In this document: positions 1-7,435 of the stretch, piece by piece
How the letters are laid out: every line of letters starts with the position of its first letter
How positions within the stretch are numbered: position 1 is the stretch's first letter
From: Rouxiella silvae
GTDB lineage: Bacteria; Pseudomonadota; Gammaproteobacteria; Enterobacterales; Enterobacteriaceae
Reading direction: 5' to 3'
NCBI RefSeq assembly: GCF_002093625.1
Contig: NZ_MRWD01000061.1
Location: 1-32,080 of the forward strand
DNA: 32,080 nt
Notes under the pieces: generated by a model
Database searches by the model: none
What the model was told of the DNA's origin: nothing
What the model saw: only the letters and a program-made list of their open reading frames with translations
Program-made: the position numbers and the translations under genes

Positions 1-99
1 AAGATGACTTTAATAGATTAATTGAATTTAAAACATCTTTCGTTATATTTTCAATGAGAAAAATGGCCAGTCGAGTTATTTTTATTAAAAAGGATTTTT

Positions 100-1812
100 A
101 TGAAAAATAAAGATGAAGGAGAAGATGATTCCTTATTAAACAGTGAGTATTATCGTTATGAAATTGTGGGGGATGCCACTCATAAAACAGATATTTTCTG
201 CACCACTAAAACAGTTCTAGTCAGAAAGGTACCGGTGCGGGGCGTGACGCTAACCGTTGGCCTTTTTTTTGACGGTACGGGCAACAATCAGGCCAACATG
301 CTCGATCGTACCTTGGCCTACGGTGACTGTAGTAATGTGGTGAATGATGAAAGAGCAAAGGCCTGTGAGAAATACGAAACCCTTACCAAGAATATAATAA
401 GCAATACCAGTTACCGTGGAGGAATAACCAATATCAGCCGGTTGTTTCAACTTTATAAAATTGATGGTGAATTAAATGATAAGCAGCTAACTGCGCAGGT
501 TGGTGCTTATGTTTCAGGAGTAGGCACTGAAGACGGTAAAGGTGACTCGTTAATAGGCATGGCACTGGGCAGCAGCCTATTAGAGAGTTTTCAGGGCGTT
601 GTGACGAAAACCGATCGTGCGCTAGATATAATTAGCATTCAATTAAAACGATTCATTAATTCAAATAAAGGGCAGGTGGCGATTGCAAAAGTGCAGTTCG
701 ACCTGTTTGGATTCAGCCGCGGTGCGGCCTCTGCTCGCCACTTCGCTAATCGTGTGATGCATCAGGATTCGGCCATTACTGACGCCATTAACAAGGGGCT
801 AATCTCAGCCATAAATCATGGAAAACCCGCCGGTGAGGTGCGTTTTATTGGACTGTTTGACACCGTAGCGGCAGTTGGCAGTCTGCTTAATTTTTACGAT
901 CTTAATAGTCGCAGTAATCCAGGCGTTAATTTAGAACTGCGCCCGTCGGTGGCGAAACACGTTTTTCAGATTAGTGCAATGCACGAGTGTCGTCACAACT
1001 TTAGTGCCAACAGCATCTGCGGTGCTTGGCCGGAATTACTGCTACCTGGCGTGCATTCCAATATTGGTGGGGGATACAACGCCGCAAATTCCGAGCGCCC
1101 TGAGAACGAAGATAATTTGCTTACCATGCCTAGGATTGAACGAGTGCGGGAAAGCACGCCTGAACGGCAAACCCAAACGTATCTCAAAACGGAGGCCATG
1201 AGAAAGTTGCTTACCAGACTTCCGGCGCTGAAATATATCTTACCCCATGGACAAGTAAGAACCCGTGTCTTTTCCTGGCCACAGGAAAATCAAAATAAAT
1301 CGCGTGCAAACATATTTGAAAAGAACGTCGGTGCGGCCGTGTTCCTCAAGCGCCAGCGCATTCCCAATGACTGGGAAAAGGTCAGCATGCGGGTAATGTT
1401 GGATGCGGCACAGGATGCAGGCGTTATTTTTGAAGAAATTGACCCAGTTAATCCCGATACAATTTTACCCATAGAACTCATTCATCTCTGTGAGAAGGCT
1501 ATCGCTCAAGGACGCGCCGTGCGGCGCGGTCAAGACGTTGTCGGCTATACCGAGTCGGAGATGCATATTATTGGGCGTTATATTCACTGCTCAGCAAACT
1601 GGAATATCGTCTCGGACCCTAGCCTGTGGGTTGATCCCGACAGCAATGAGGTTTTTTTAAAACAAAACCGAGGAGCCGCCTATGAAAAAGCCTTTGCATG
1701 GCCAAATGCACCCTGCAATGGCTGGGTACGCACGGTGTGGAAAATGGACGACCCTCAGTGGCTAAAAGAAAGACAAAGGATAAACGCGGATGCGCTGGAT
1801 GAGTTGTTCTAA
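100..1812 (+). CDS. Tle1-type (DUF2235) phospholipase, probable type VI secretion effector
   Basis: A 570-residue protein with the alpha/beta-hydrolase DUF2235 fold of Tle1 effectors, which hydrolyse membrane phospholipids in the target cell periplasm. Visible motifs are the N-terminal strand with FFDGTGNN (about residues 56-63), the nucleophile elbow GFSRG with Ser206, GLFDTVAA with the likely catalytic Asp254, and LPGVHSNIGGGY with the likely catalytic His319. This order matches the Ser-Asp-His triad described for Tle1. There is no signal peptide, as expected for cargo loaded on VgrG/Hcp. The start is supported by an AAGGA box seven bases upstream. The gene overlaps a DUF2931 lipoprotein gene, the usual effector-immunity arrangement. 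The vgrG or other delivery gene would lie left of the window and is not visible. Family assignment is firm; T6SS delivery is inferred from family and neighbour. Confidence 0.85.
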   Translation: MKNKDEGEDDSLLNSEYYRYEIVGDATHKTDIFCTTKTVLVRKVPVRGVTLTVGLFFDGTGNNQANMLDRTLAYGDCSNVVNDERAKACEKYETLTKNIISNTSYRGGITNISRLFQLYKIDGELNDKQLTAQVGAYVSGVGTEDGKGDSLIGMALGSSLLESFQGVVTKTDRALDIISIQLKRFINSNKGQVAIAKVQFDLFGFSRGAASARHFANRVMHQDSAITDAINKGLISAINHGKPAGEVRFIGLFDTVAAVGSLLNFYDLNSRSNPGVNLELRPSVAKHVFQISAMHECRHNFSANSICGAWPELLLPGVHSNIGGGYNAANSERPENEDNLLTMPRIERVRESTPERQTQTYLKTEAMRKLLTRLPALKYILPHGQVRTRVFSWPQENQNKSRANIFEKNVGAAVFLKRQRIPNDWEKVSMRVMLDAAQDAGVIFEEIDPVNPDTILPIELIHLCEKAIAQGRAVRRGQDVVGYTESEMHIIGRYIHCSANWNIVSDPSLWVDPDSNEVFLKQNRGAAYEKAFAWPNAPCNGWVRTVWKMDDPQWLKERQRINADALDELF

Positions 1813-2512
1813 AGGACGTGCAGTGAACGGGCTGGCAATCGGGGGGGGATTGATGGTGGCGCTGAGCCTACTGAGTGGCTGTCATGACCGAAGGCAGGGG
1901 GTGACGACGCCCTTTGGCGACGGCGTTGAACAGTGGGGAACAAAGCTGCCCTACGACCGCTGGCAGTTTAACGTTTTCCATCCTAAAAATCTGCCCGCGG
2001 TGATGACGTTCGCGATAGTTCAGGACGGGAATATTGATCGAACTACCTACAGGAACCTTGACCCAACCCGACCCAGTCAAATAAGTGTGGGGAAATGGAG
2101 CAAAATTATCGGTAACTTTTCTGCAAATTATAACGTGGGCAATGCGCTGCCGGTCAGCATGCATTTCTGCTGGGACTCGGTAATCGATAAACAGCCCTAT
2201 GAAACGCTTATCTGGTTTGGCCGAGAAACCTGGCAGCAAATGACGACGCGCTATGCCGCCTGGGAGGATCCGAAAAAACCTGGCTGGCGTAGCGATATGA
2301 TCATTGGCCTGGCCCCGGGCGGCGTGGTGCGGATCTGGTTGGCCAATCAGGGTAAACCGGCCGTAATGCAGCGTGGCGCGCGGATCAGTACCGTCGCGGG
2401 CGACAAGAGAAGGATGTGTAAGGGAATAACACAGCATCCGTATGGCTATGTTTACTACGGAGGTACTCCAGACTTTATCAAGGGGAAAACCTATCCGTAC
2501 GGTGAATGGTAA
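1790..2512 (+). CDS. DUF2931-family lipoprotein, probable immunity protein for the upstream phospholipase
   Basis: A 240-residue protein with a short basic N-terminus, a hydrophobic stretch and a lipobox ending LLSGC, so it is likely a periplasm-facing lipoprotein. The mature part (WQFNVFHPKNLP, MHFCWDS, WLANQGKP, YVYYGG) resembles DUF2931 proteins, which commonly sit beside Tle lipase effectors and protect the producer. It overlaps the effector gene by 23 bases, suggesting coupled translation. Start choice is open: ATG 1790 and ATG 1799 keep basic residues before the hydrophobic core, while GTG 1823 has a well-spaced AAAGGA but leaves almost no n-region. A run of eight G at 1841-1848 lies in the signal-peptide codons, so a slipped base would remove the protein. 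The immunity role is inferred from family and position. Confidence 0.75.
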   Translation: MRWMSCSKGRAVNGLAIGGGLMVALSLLSGCHDRRQGVTTPFGDGVEQWGTKLPYDRWQFNVFHPKNLPAVMTFAIVQDGNIDRTTYRNLDPTRPSQISVGKWSKIIGNFSANYNVGNALPVSMHFCWDSVIDKQPYETLIWFGRETWQQMTTRYAAWEDPKKPGWRSDMIIGLAPGGVVRIWLANQGKPAVMQRGARISTVAGDKRRMCKGITQHPYGYVYYGGTPDFIKGKTYPYGEW

Positions 2513-2548
2513 TAAGATAAGGACCATTTAATGATTAGTAGACCAGAA

Positions 2549-2572
2549 CATGATGACAATTTTGTCATCATG
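2549..2572. promoter_or_regulatory. Perfect 24-bp palindrome between the immunity gene and msrA
   Basis: CATGATGACAA and its exact complement TTGTCATCATG are separated by TT. It lies 37 bases after the lipoprotein gene and about 110 bases before the msrA start. No T-run follows, so it is not a clear intrinsic terminator; it could be an operator dyad or a hairpin at the mRNA end. Confidence 0.5.
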
Positions 2573-2680
2573 CGGTCATCTCAACAACCTGCTTGGGCTG
2601 TCATTTTGGTGTTATAGACCTAAGATCTTATGAGCAACCACCGTGGTTGCGTATCTGGTTACTCATCTGTGAGGAACATC

Positions 2681-3412
2681 ATGAAAACAGCCAAGGTTAG
2701 TTTTTTATCCCTACGTCGCACCGGCCCCTGGGGCATACTGATGGGTATTACCGCTTTATTGTGGTGCAGTATTGCTTGGTCGTTTGGTGGCGCTGAGCCT
2801 GCTGTGGTTATTCCTGCTCCGCAGAAAGATGAAGCTGTCGCCACATCGCATTCTGAAACTGCGCTATTTGCTGGAGGGTGTTTCTGGGGAGTTGCGGGCG
2901 TATTCCAACATGTAAAAGGGGTGACTAAGGTCGTCGCAGGCTATACCGGCGGGGCAGCTGATACGGCAAATTATGAAACCGTAAGTACTGGCGATACTGG
3001 CCATGCAGAGTCGGTACAGGTCACGTTTGACCCTACGCTGGTAACCTATGGAGACCTGCTGCAGGTATTTTTCTCCGTGGCGCACAATCCCACCGAGCTT
3101 AATCACCAGGGACCAGACAGTGGCACACAGTATCGTTCGGCGCTGTTTCCGCTTAGTGATTCGCAAAAGGACGTAGCACAGGCCTATATTGCCCAGCTCG
3201 ACGCCAGCAAAGTTTTCACTAAGCCGTTGGTGACCAAGATTGAAAGTCACAATCATTTTTATCCGGCCGAAGGATATCATCAGAATTACCTGGTAGAAAA
3301 CCCTGATGCGCCTTATATCGCTATCAACGACATGCCCAAGATTACTGATTTGAAACAGCTGTTTCCGACAAGATATCTCACCGATCCTGTATTAACACCG
3401 GTATCTGGTTAG
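2681..3412 (+). CDS. msrA: Peptide-methionine (S)-S-oxide reductase, exported
   Basis: The enzyme reduces methionine-S-sulfoxide in proteins. The catalytic motif GCFWG is present with Cys67, followed by GYTGG, TGHAE, HNPTELNHQGPDSGTQYRS and YPAEGYHQNY, all typical of MsrA. The start at 2681 is preferred because GAGGA precedes it and it begins a signal or anchor sequence (basic MKTAK...RR, then a hydrophobic segment around residues 17-34), which places the enzyme in the periplasm or on the membrane. The frame stays open upstream to 2630, but without a good ribosome site. After the leader, the catalytic cysteine is the only cysteine; the resolving cysteines found at the C-terminus of E. coli MsrA are absent. 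It must therefore be recycled by another thiol or directly by thioredoxin-like partners. It is a single gene, not fused to MsrB. Confidence 0.92.
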   Translation: MKTAKVSFLSLRRTGPWGILMGITALLWCSIAWSFGGAEPAVVIPAPQKDEAVATSHSETALFAGGCFWGVAGVFQHVKGVTKVVAGYTGGAADTANYETVSTGDTGHAESVQVTFDPTLVTYGDLLQVFFSVAHNPTELNHQGPDSGTQYRSALFPLSDSQKDVAQAYIAQLDASKVFTKPLVTKIESHNHFYPAEGYHQNYLVENPDAPYIAINDMPKITDLKQLFPTRYLTDPVLTPVSG

Positions 3413-3419
3413 TGTCGCT

Positions 3420-3449
3420 GGCCTTCCTGCCTAAGTACTCAGGAAGGCC
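3420..3449. terminator. Hairpin between convergent msrA and MFS genes
   Basis: A perfect 10-bp stem, GGCCTTCCTG and CAGGAAGGCC, encloses a 10-base loop directly after the msrA stop codon. There is no strong T-run on either side, but its position between two convergent genes suggests a bidirectional terminator. Confidence 0.55.
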
Positions 3450-3492
3450 ATCTCCCACTCTTCAGATTAAGGCGAATGAACGCCGTGAGTTA

Positions 3493-4713
3493 TTACACTG
3501 CGGCAGAGCCGTGTTGGCGATGACCTTTAGGAAAGCCGTTTTTAGTGGCGCGCGATGCAATCAGGTAGCCCAGCAGGGCAAGCATTAGTACCACCCATGA
3601 GAAATACTGCGCGCCTGACTGACTCAAGATTAGGCCACCGACCAAGCCGCCAAGTGCGATTGCCGTGTTCCATATGACGACGTTTAAAGACAGGGCAATG
3701 TCCGCACCTTCTGCAGCAGCATCGGCAAGTGCGGTTTGCAGCAGGGTAGCTGCGCCGCCAAAGGTCAGTCCCCATACCGCCACACCGCAAAAAATTACCA
3801 CGGGAGAAGCCGATGCGATGGCAAATGCCAGCGCCGTTAAGGCAAATACGCCCAAACTCAACAGCACAGTACGTCGTAGAAAACGTTCCACTAATCGTCC
3901 AGTAATGAAGATACCAATTAGCGCAGCAAGACCAAAGGTAAGCAACACGAGGTCCACACGGGCAGTTAATCCGGCCTGTGCCACAAACGGAGATATGTAG
4001 GTGTAGAGAATGTTATGAGCCAGCATCCAAACCATCACTACCGCCAATACCGAGCGTACACCGGGCATAAACAGCACTTTTTTGACGGACAACGATGATT
4101 TTTCAGACTGTCCGGGTAGATTAGGTACCGACAGCAAAATCCAGCCCATCAACAATAAAGAAAGTACCGACATCACCCCAAAAGTGAGACGCCAGCCCAG
4201 TAAGTTACCCATCCATGTACCGAGTGGAACCCCAAGCGACAGCGCGATGGGGGTGCCCACCATCGCAATGGCCATCGCACGACCCTGAAGCGCTGGCACG
4301 ACCAAGCGCCTCGCATAACCGGCCAGCAAACTCCAGGCTAGCCCGGCAGACGCGCCGGCCATAAAGCGTACAAACAGCGTAAGAAGATAGTTATCGGAAA
4401 GCGCAGTTAGGGTATTAAATATCAAAAAACCTAATACAGTCAGCAAGATAACGTGCCGACGCGGCCAGCGCCGAGTGAGCATCGTGAGGGGAATGGCAGC
4501 AATAAGCGATCCTGCCGCGTAGGCAGAAATAAGCTGCCCTGCATATGAAATAGAGACGTTCAGACCTACGCCAATCTGCGGTAGCAAACCAGCAGGAATG
4601 GTTTCGGTCATAATGCAGATAAAACCAGTCATTGCAAAAGCCAGTAGCGGCACTATAGGTAATGTTTGCGCCGGAGCGTGGTGGGAAGAAGAAAATTGAG
4701 TAATACGCGTCAT
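3493..4713 (-). CDS. MFS transporter, DHA1 efflux family (AraJ/YdhP/NepI-like)
   Basis: A 406-residue hydrophobic protein with about 12 membrane segments. It opens with a segment containing FICIMTETIPAGLLPQIG, the conserved first-helix pattern (TE.xPxGLL) of sugar/drug efflux DHA1 transporters. The loop 2-3 region reads LTRRWPRRHVIL, followed by FVRFMAGASAGLAWSLL and GVPLGTWMGNLLGWR, all typical of this group. It probably exports a small molecule by proton antiport across the inner membrane; the substrate cannot be read from sequence. It is transcribed divergently from a tetR gene, with paired direct repeats between the two genes, so repression by that TetR protein with release by a ligand is the simplest model. 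Confidence 0.82.
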   Translation of the reverse strand: MTRITQFSSSHHAPAQTLPIVPLLAFAMTGFICIMTETIPAGLLPQIGVGLNVSISYAGQLISAYAAGSLIAAIPLTMLTRRWPRRHVILLTVLGFLIFNTLTALSDNYLLTLFVRFMAGASAGLAWSLLAGYARRLVVPALQGRAMAIAMVGTPIALSLGVPLGTWMGNLLGWRLTFGVMSVLSLLLMGWILLSVPNLPGQSEKSSLSVKKVLFMPGVRSVLAVVMVWMLAHNILYTYISPFVAQAGLTARVDLVLLTFGLAALIGIFITGRLVERFLRRTVLLSLGVFALTALAFAIASASPVVIFCGVAVWGLTFGGAATLLQTALADAAAEGADIALSLNVVIWNTAIALGGLVGGLILSQSGAQYFSWVVLMLALLGYLIASRATKNGFPKGHRQHGSAAV

Positions 4714-4725
4714 TTGTTTCTCACA

Positions 4726-4803
4726 TATATATCGATCAGTACATAAGTTTTGTCATGAGAGGGCGACCTTGTCAATGATTTATATATCACTTAGTATACA
4801 AGT
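4726..4803. promoter_or_regulatory. Paired direct repeats, candidate TetR operators
   Basis: Two 23-base copies at 4726-4748 and 4781-4803 start 55 bases apart and agree at 18 of 23 positions. Both begin TATATATC and end with an AGTA.A.AAGT pattern. The second contains a near-dyad, ACTT...GTATAC...AAGT. They lie in the 116-base gap between the divergent MFS and tetR genes, one near each start, which fits shared control of both promoters. Confidence 0.6.
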
Positions 4804-4829
4804 CATAATTTGCCGCGAGAGTATGAAAA

Positions 4830-5447
4830 ATGAGAACCGGACGCCCAAGGCAGTTTGACCGCAACCTTGCTGTGCAGCAGGCGATGCACCTTTTCTGGCA
4901 AAATGGCTACGAGTCAACTTCGCTGGCACAGCTTAAAGCCGCTATTGGTCAAGGCATTACTGCGCCAAGCTTTTATGCCGCTTTTGGCTCAAAAGAGGCA
5001 CTGTTCAGAGAAACTGTAAGCTGCTATATGAACTCCCACGGCCGAGTCACCGAACCGCTGTGGGATGAATCTTTGTCACCGCGTGAGGCTATTCAGCGCG
5101 CTATGCGCCAGTCAGCAAGAATGCAGTGCGAGCAGACGCATCCCCCAGGTTGTATGGTGGCACTAGGCGTGATGTCCGCCTGTTCGGCGGAAAATCAGCA
5201 GGTAATGAAACCGCTGGAAGATTCTCGCCACCGCACTCGGCAGGGACTTAAAGCCTGTTTAAAACGCGCAATGGATGACGGTGAACTAAGCTCATCTACA
5301 GATATTGCAGGCCTTACTGCGCTGTTTGACAGTTTTTTACTGGGAATATCGACATTGGTGCGTGACGGTGTCACTCTTGACGACATTGAAGCCGGTATCA
5401 CGCAAGTGATGAAACTGTGGGATGTGAACAAGCACACTTATGGATAA
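4830..5447 (+). CDS. TetR/AcrR-family transcriptional regulator
   Basis: A 205-residue protein with an N-terminal TetR helix-turn-helix (GRPRQFDRNLAV, then SLAQLKAAIG...APSFYAAFGSKEALF, about residues 4-57) and a C-terminal ligand/dimer domain containing PPGCMVALGVMS. The length is normal for the family. It diverges from the MFS efflux gene, the classic layout of a repressor and the pump it controls. Its stop overlaps the start of the following lysR gene by eight bases, so the two regulators are very likely made from one mRNA. The ligand is unknown. Three cysteines (Cys109, Cys118 and Cys127 by my count) lie in the effector domain, so redox or electrophile sensing is possible but unproven. 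Confidence 0.88.
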   Translation: MRTGRPRQFDRNLAVQQAMHLFWQNGYESTSLAQLKAAIGQGITAPSFYAAFGSKEALFRETVSCYMNSHGRVTEPLWDESLSPREAIQRAMRQSARMQCEQTHPPGCMVALGVMSACSAENQQVMKPLEDSRHRTRQGLKACLKRAMDDGELSSSTDIAGLTALFDSFLLGISTLVRDGVTLDDIEAGITQVMKLWDVNKHTYG

Positions 5448-6348
5448 TATCGAAAATCTTACTGCCATGGTGGTGTTTGCTCGCGTAGTTGAAACGTTAA
5501 GTTTCACCGAGGCTGCAAAATCATTGAGGCTATCCAAGTCCTCGGTTAGCCGCGAAATAGCCAGTCTTGAAGTTCGACTTGGCGCGCAGCTGTTGCACCG
5601 CACTACGCGTAAAATTGCCGTCACTGATGTCGGCATGAGTTACTACCAGTACTGCAATCGTATTCTCAATGAAATTAAGGGGGCGGAGCATTTTATCCGT
5701 CATTTCCATGAAGAGCCGATGGGCAACCTACGACTGATTGCACCGGTCACTTTTGGCTGCCAGTGTGTAGTACCGGTCCTTAATAACTTCATTAACAATA
5801 ATATTCACGTTAATGTTGATCTCGACCTCACCGACAGGCCGGTCAATATGGCCGATGAGCTTTACGATCTTGCCATTGTTATTACCCGCGACAGGCCTGA
5901 AGGCGCGCAGGTAAAACCGCTGATCCCTATTACCTGGGGGCTGTATGCCGCGCCAAAATACGTAGCCAGACTGGCTGAAATTAAACGGCCTGAAGATCTC
6001 CCACGCTATGACTATATTTTGTTCCGTGGTCCTGCACACACCATATCTTTGCCGTTTTACAAAGACAAACAGAAGCTCGACATCGAAGTGCTCAGCCGTT
6101 TTCGTATGAATAACAGTGTAGCATTGATGAGTTCGGCTATTGCCGGTGGCGGCATTGCCTACTTACCAGACTATATTGCGCAAGAGTCAGTGCGCGAGGG
6201 CAAACTGGTGCGTCTATTGCCTGAGTGGAAGATGGACACTTACCATTCGTGGATATTATTCAAATCTGAGAATATGTTGTCGGCTCGGGTGAGACTCTTT
6301 GTCGATGAGTTAGAGAGAAAGCTTAAAAAGACTTATTTATTCGATTAA
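5440..6348 (+). CDS. LysR-family transcriptional regulator
   Basis: A 302-residue protein with the winged helix-turn-helix at residues 5-65 (FTEAAKSLRLSKSSVSREIASLE..LGAQLLHRTTRKIAVTDVG) and a LysR substrate-binding domain from about residue 90. It belongs to the large CrgA-like subgroup, judging from MGNLRLIAPVTFG and AIAGGGIAYLPDYI. The start codon lies inside the end of the tetR gene (ATGGATAA shared), implying translational coupling. No other divergent target lies next to it, so the likely targets are the MFS gene, its own operon, or genes elsewhere. A strong hairpin closes the transcript. Confidence 0.88.
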   Translation: MDNIENLTAMVVFARVVETLSFTEAAKSLRLSKSSVSREIASLEVRLGAQLLHRTTRKIAVTDVGMSYYQYCNRILNEIKGAEHFIRHFHEEPMGNLRLIAPVTFGCQCVVPVLNNFINNNIHVNVDLDLTDRPVNMADELYDLAIVITRDRPEGAQVKPLIPITWGLYAAPKYVARLAEIKRPEDLPRYDYILFRGPAHTISLPFYKDKQKLDIEVLSRFRMNNSVALMSSAIAGGGIAYLPDYIAQESVREGKLVRLLPEWKMDTYHSWILFKSENMLSARVRLFVDELERKLKKTYLFD

Positions 6349-6403
6349 TAGGTCATCCCACTAAAAGTTTATCTGATTAAAGATATTTTAATGGGCAGAA
6401 ATG

Positions 6404-6434
6404 CAAAAGGGCGCCAATTAACGGCGCCCTTTTG
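6404..6434. terminator. Strong bidirectional intrinsic terminator
   Basis: A 12-bp perfect stem (CAAAAGGGCGCC and GGCGCCCTTTTG) has a 7-base loop AATTAAC. The A and T runs at the two ends make it work on both strands. It lies between the convergent lysR gene and the Sua5-like gene. Confidence 0.88.
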
Positions 6435-6451
6435 TTGAAATAAATCCGGAC

Positions 6452-7231
6452 TTAGTAGTAGTTACCTTGGCGGTAGTCCCAGGTCAGGAAAATATCAGAC
6501 ATGATAGACATGATTTTATCAACGTCCAGACCTTTACGGATCAGGATAGGGCAAGGTGTTACGCTACGTTGGCCCTTCTGCTCAGGTACCAATGTACCGT
6601 TCTCGTCAACCATTGAGACCATCACACCCTGCTCGTAGCGGGTTTTTTCACTTTCGTTGGGTTGAATAGAGGTCACGTATTCGTTGGCTTCGATAATCAG
6701 GTCAGCGTGTGATTCTATACGCTCACCGATCCCTTCCACTTTACCGCGGTTGCCTTTTCCTGATGGATTGGCAGAGCTGGCGAAGGAAAACTTACCGTGA
6801 TTTTCCCACAGTTCTTTGGCCAGAATCTCGCCCGGTTTACCGAATTTAATTACGAAGCAGCTGGTGTCACGTTTGTCCATCATCATAGTTTTTGAACCAT
6901 CATCAGGAATGCGTGCTTTCGCGTCTTCTTTCCACGGCAGAATACAGCCCAACAAAATGTCTTTGTCCCAGTGCTGCTGATACAGCGCTTCAATTTCTGG
7001 GTTCAGCTGAGCGAGTGATTTTAACTGCTCCAATGAGCCACACAGTACTACGCCTGGCTTGTTGCGGTTACGCTCTTTGGCTTCAAATTTACGATCCAGA
7101 CCTTTCGCATCGGAGGTCATGATGATGTAGCCAACTTTGGTTGGGCAGACAATCATGCCGCCGTCTTTTGATAAGATTTCAACCGCTTCAGGCTGCAAGG
7201 CACCATTCCATTGAATTTTTTTGTTAGACAT
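6452..7231 (-). CDS. Sua5/YciO/YrdC-domain protein
   Basis: A 259-residue protein carrying the YrdC-like dsRNA/nucleotide-binding fold. Visible motifs are GGMIVCPTKVGYIIMTSDAKG near the start (the PTxTxYgL-like region), the basic block KFEAKERNRNKPGVVLC (the KxR..P signature), and FSFASSANPSGKGNRGKVEG (the SANxSG motif). Family members include TsaC/YrdC, which forms threonylcarbamoyl-AMP for tRNA t6A synthesis, and YciO, whose role is less clear. This protein is longer than TsaC and diverges at several motif positions, so it is more likely a YciO-like paralogue than the essential TsaC. It is a single gene with AAAGGTG before its start and terminators on both sides. Confidence 0.72.
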   Translation of the reverse strand: MSNKKIQWNGALQPEAVEILSKDGGMIVCPTKVGYIIMTSDAKGLDRKFEAKERNRNKPGVVLCGSLEQLKSLAQLNPEIEALYQQHWDKDILLGCILPWKEDAKARIPDDGSKTMMMDKRDTSCFVIKFGKPGEILAKELWENHGKFSFASSANPSGKGNRGKVEGIGERIESHADLIIEANEYVTSIQPNESEKTRYEQGVMVSMVDENGTLVPEQKGQRSVTPCPILIRKGLDVDKIMSIMSDIFLTWDYRQGNYY

Positions 7232-7400
7232 ATTTACACCTTTCGATTGCGTTAATGAGGGTATTCGATGACTCGAATCAGTAAATTCATCCTACCCTAT
7301 TTTTTCAAAACCGCGAGTATACGAAGGCGTTTTTTAGAATTGTTCCTGCTATGCAACAATTGGTGCAAGTAAATGACGTTAAAACTTATGATCTCTGAAT

Positions 7401-7429
7401 TTTGACCCCCTCATTGTGAGAGGGTCAAA
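7401..7429 (-). terminator. Hairpin after the sugar symporter gene
   Basis: TTTGACCC..TC pairs with GAGGGTCAAA around the loop ATTGTGA, with a two-base bulge. It lies just past the symporter stop codon on the minus strand. There is no long T-run, so strength is uncertain. Confidence 0.5.
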
Positions 7430-7435
7430 TAACAC

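Noticed and set aside
3-110. Open plus-strand frame from the window edge that could be the tail of an upstream gene overlapping the lipase start
   Set aside because: It is only 35 codons of AT-rich sequence with no recognisable motif; chance openness is likely. The true upstream gene cannot be seen.
1868-2527. 219-codon minus-strand frame opposite the DUF2931 gene
   Set aside because: It is antisense to a well-supported lipoprotein gene with lipobox and good context; the product has no recognisable features.
2598-2618. PhoB-box-like CTGTCAT...GTGTTAT followed by TATAGA before msrA
   Set aside because: The second half-site is poor and overlaps the would-be -10 box, unlike genuine pho promoters.
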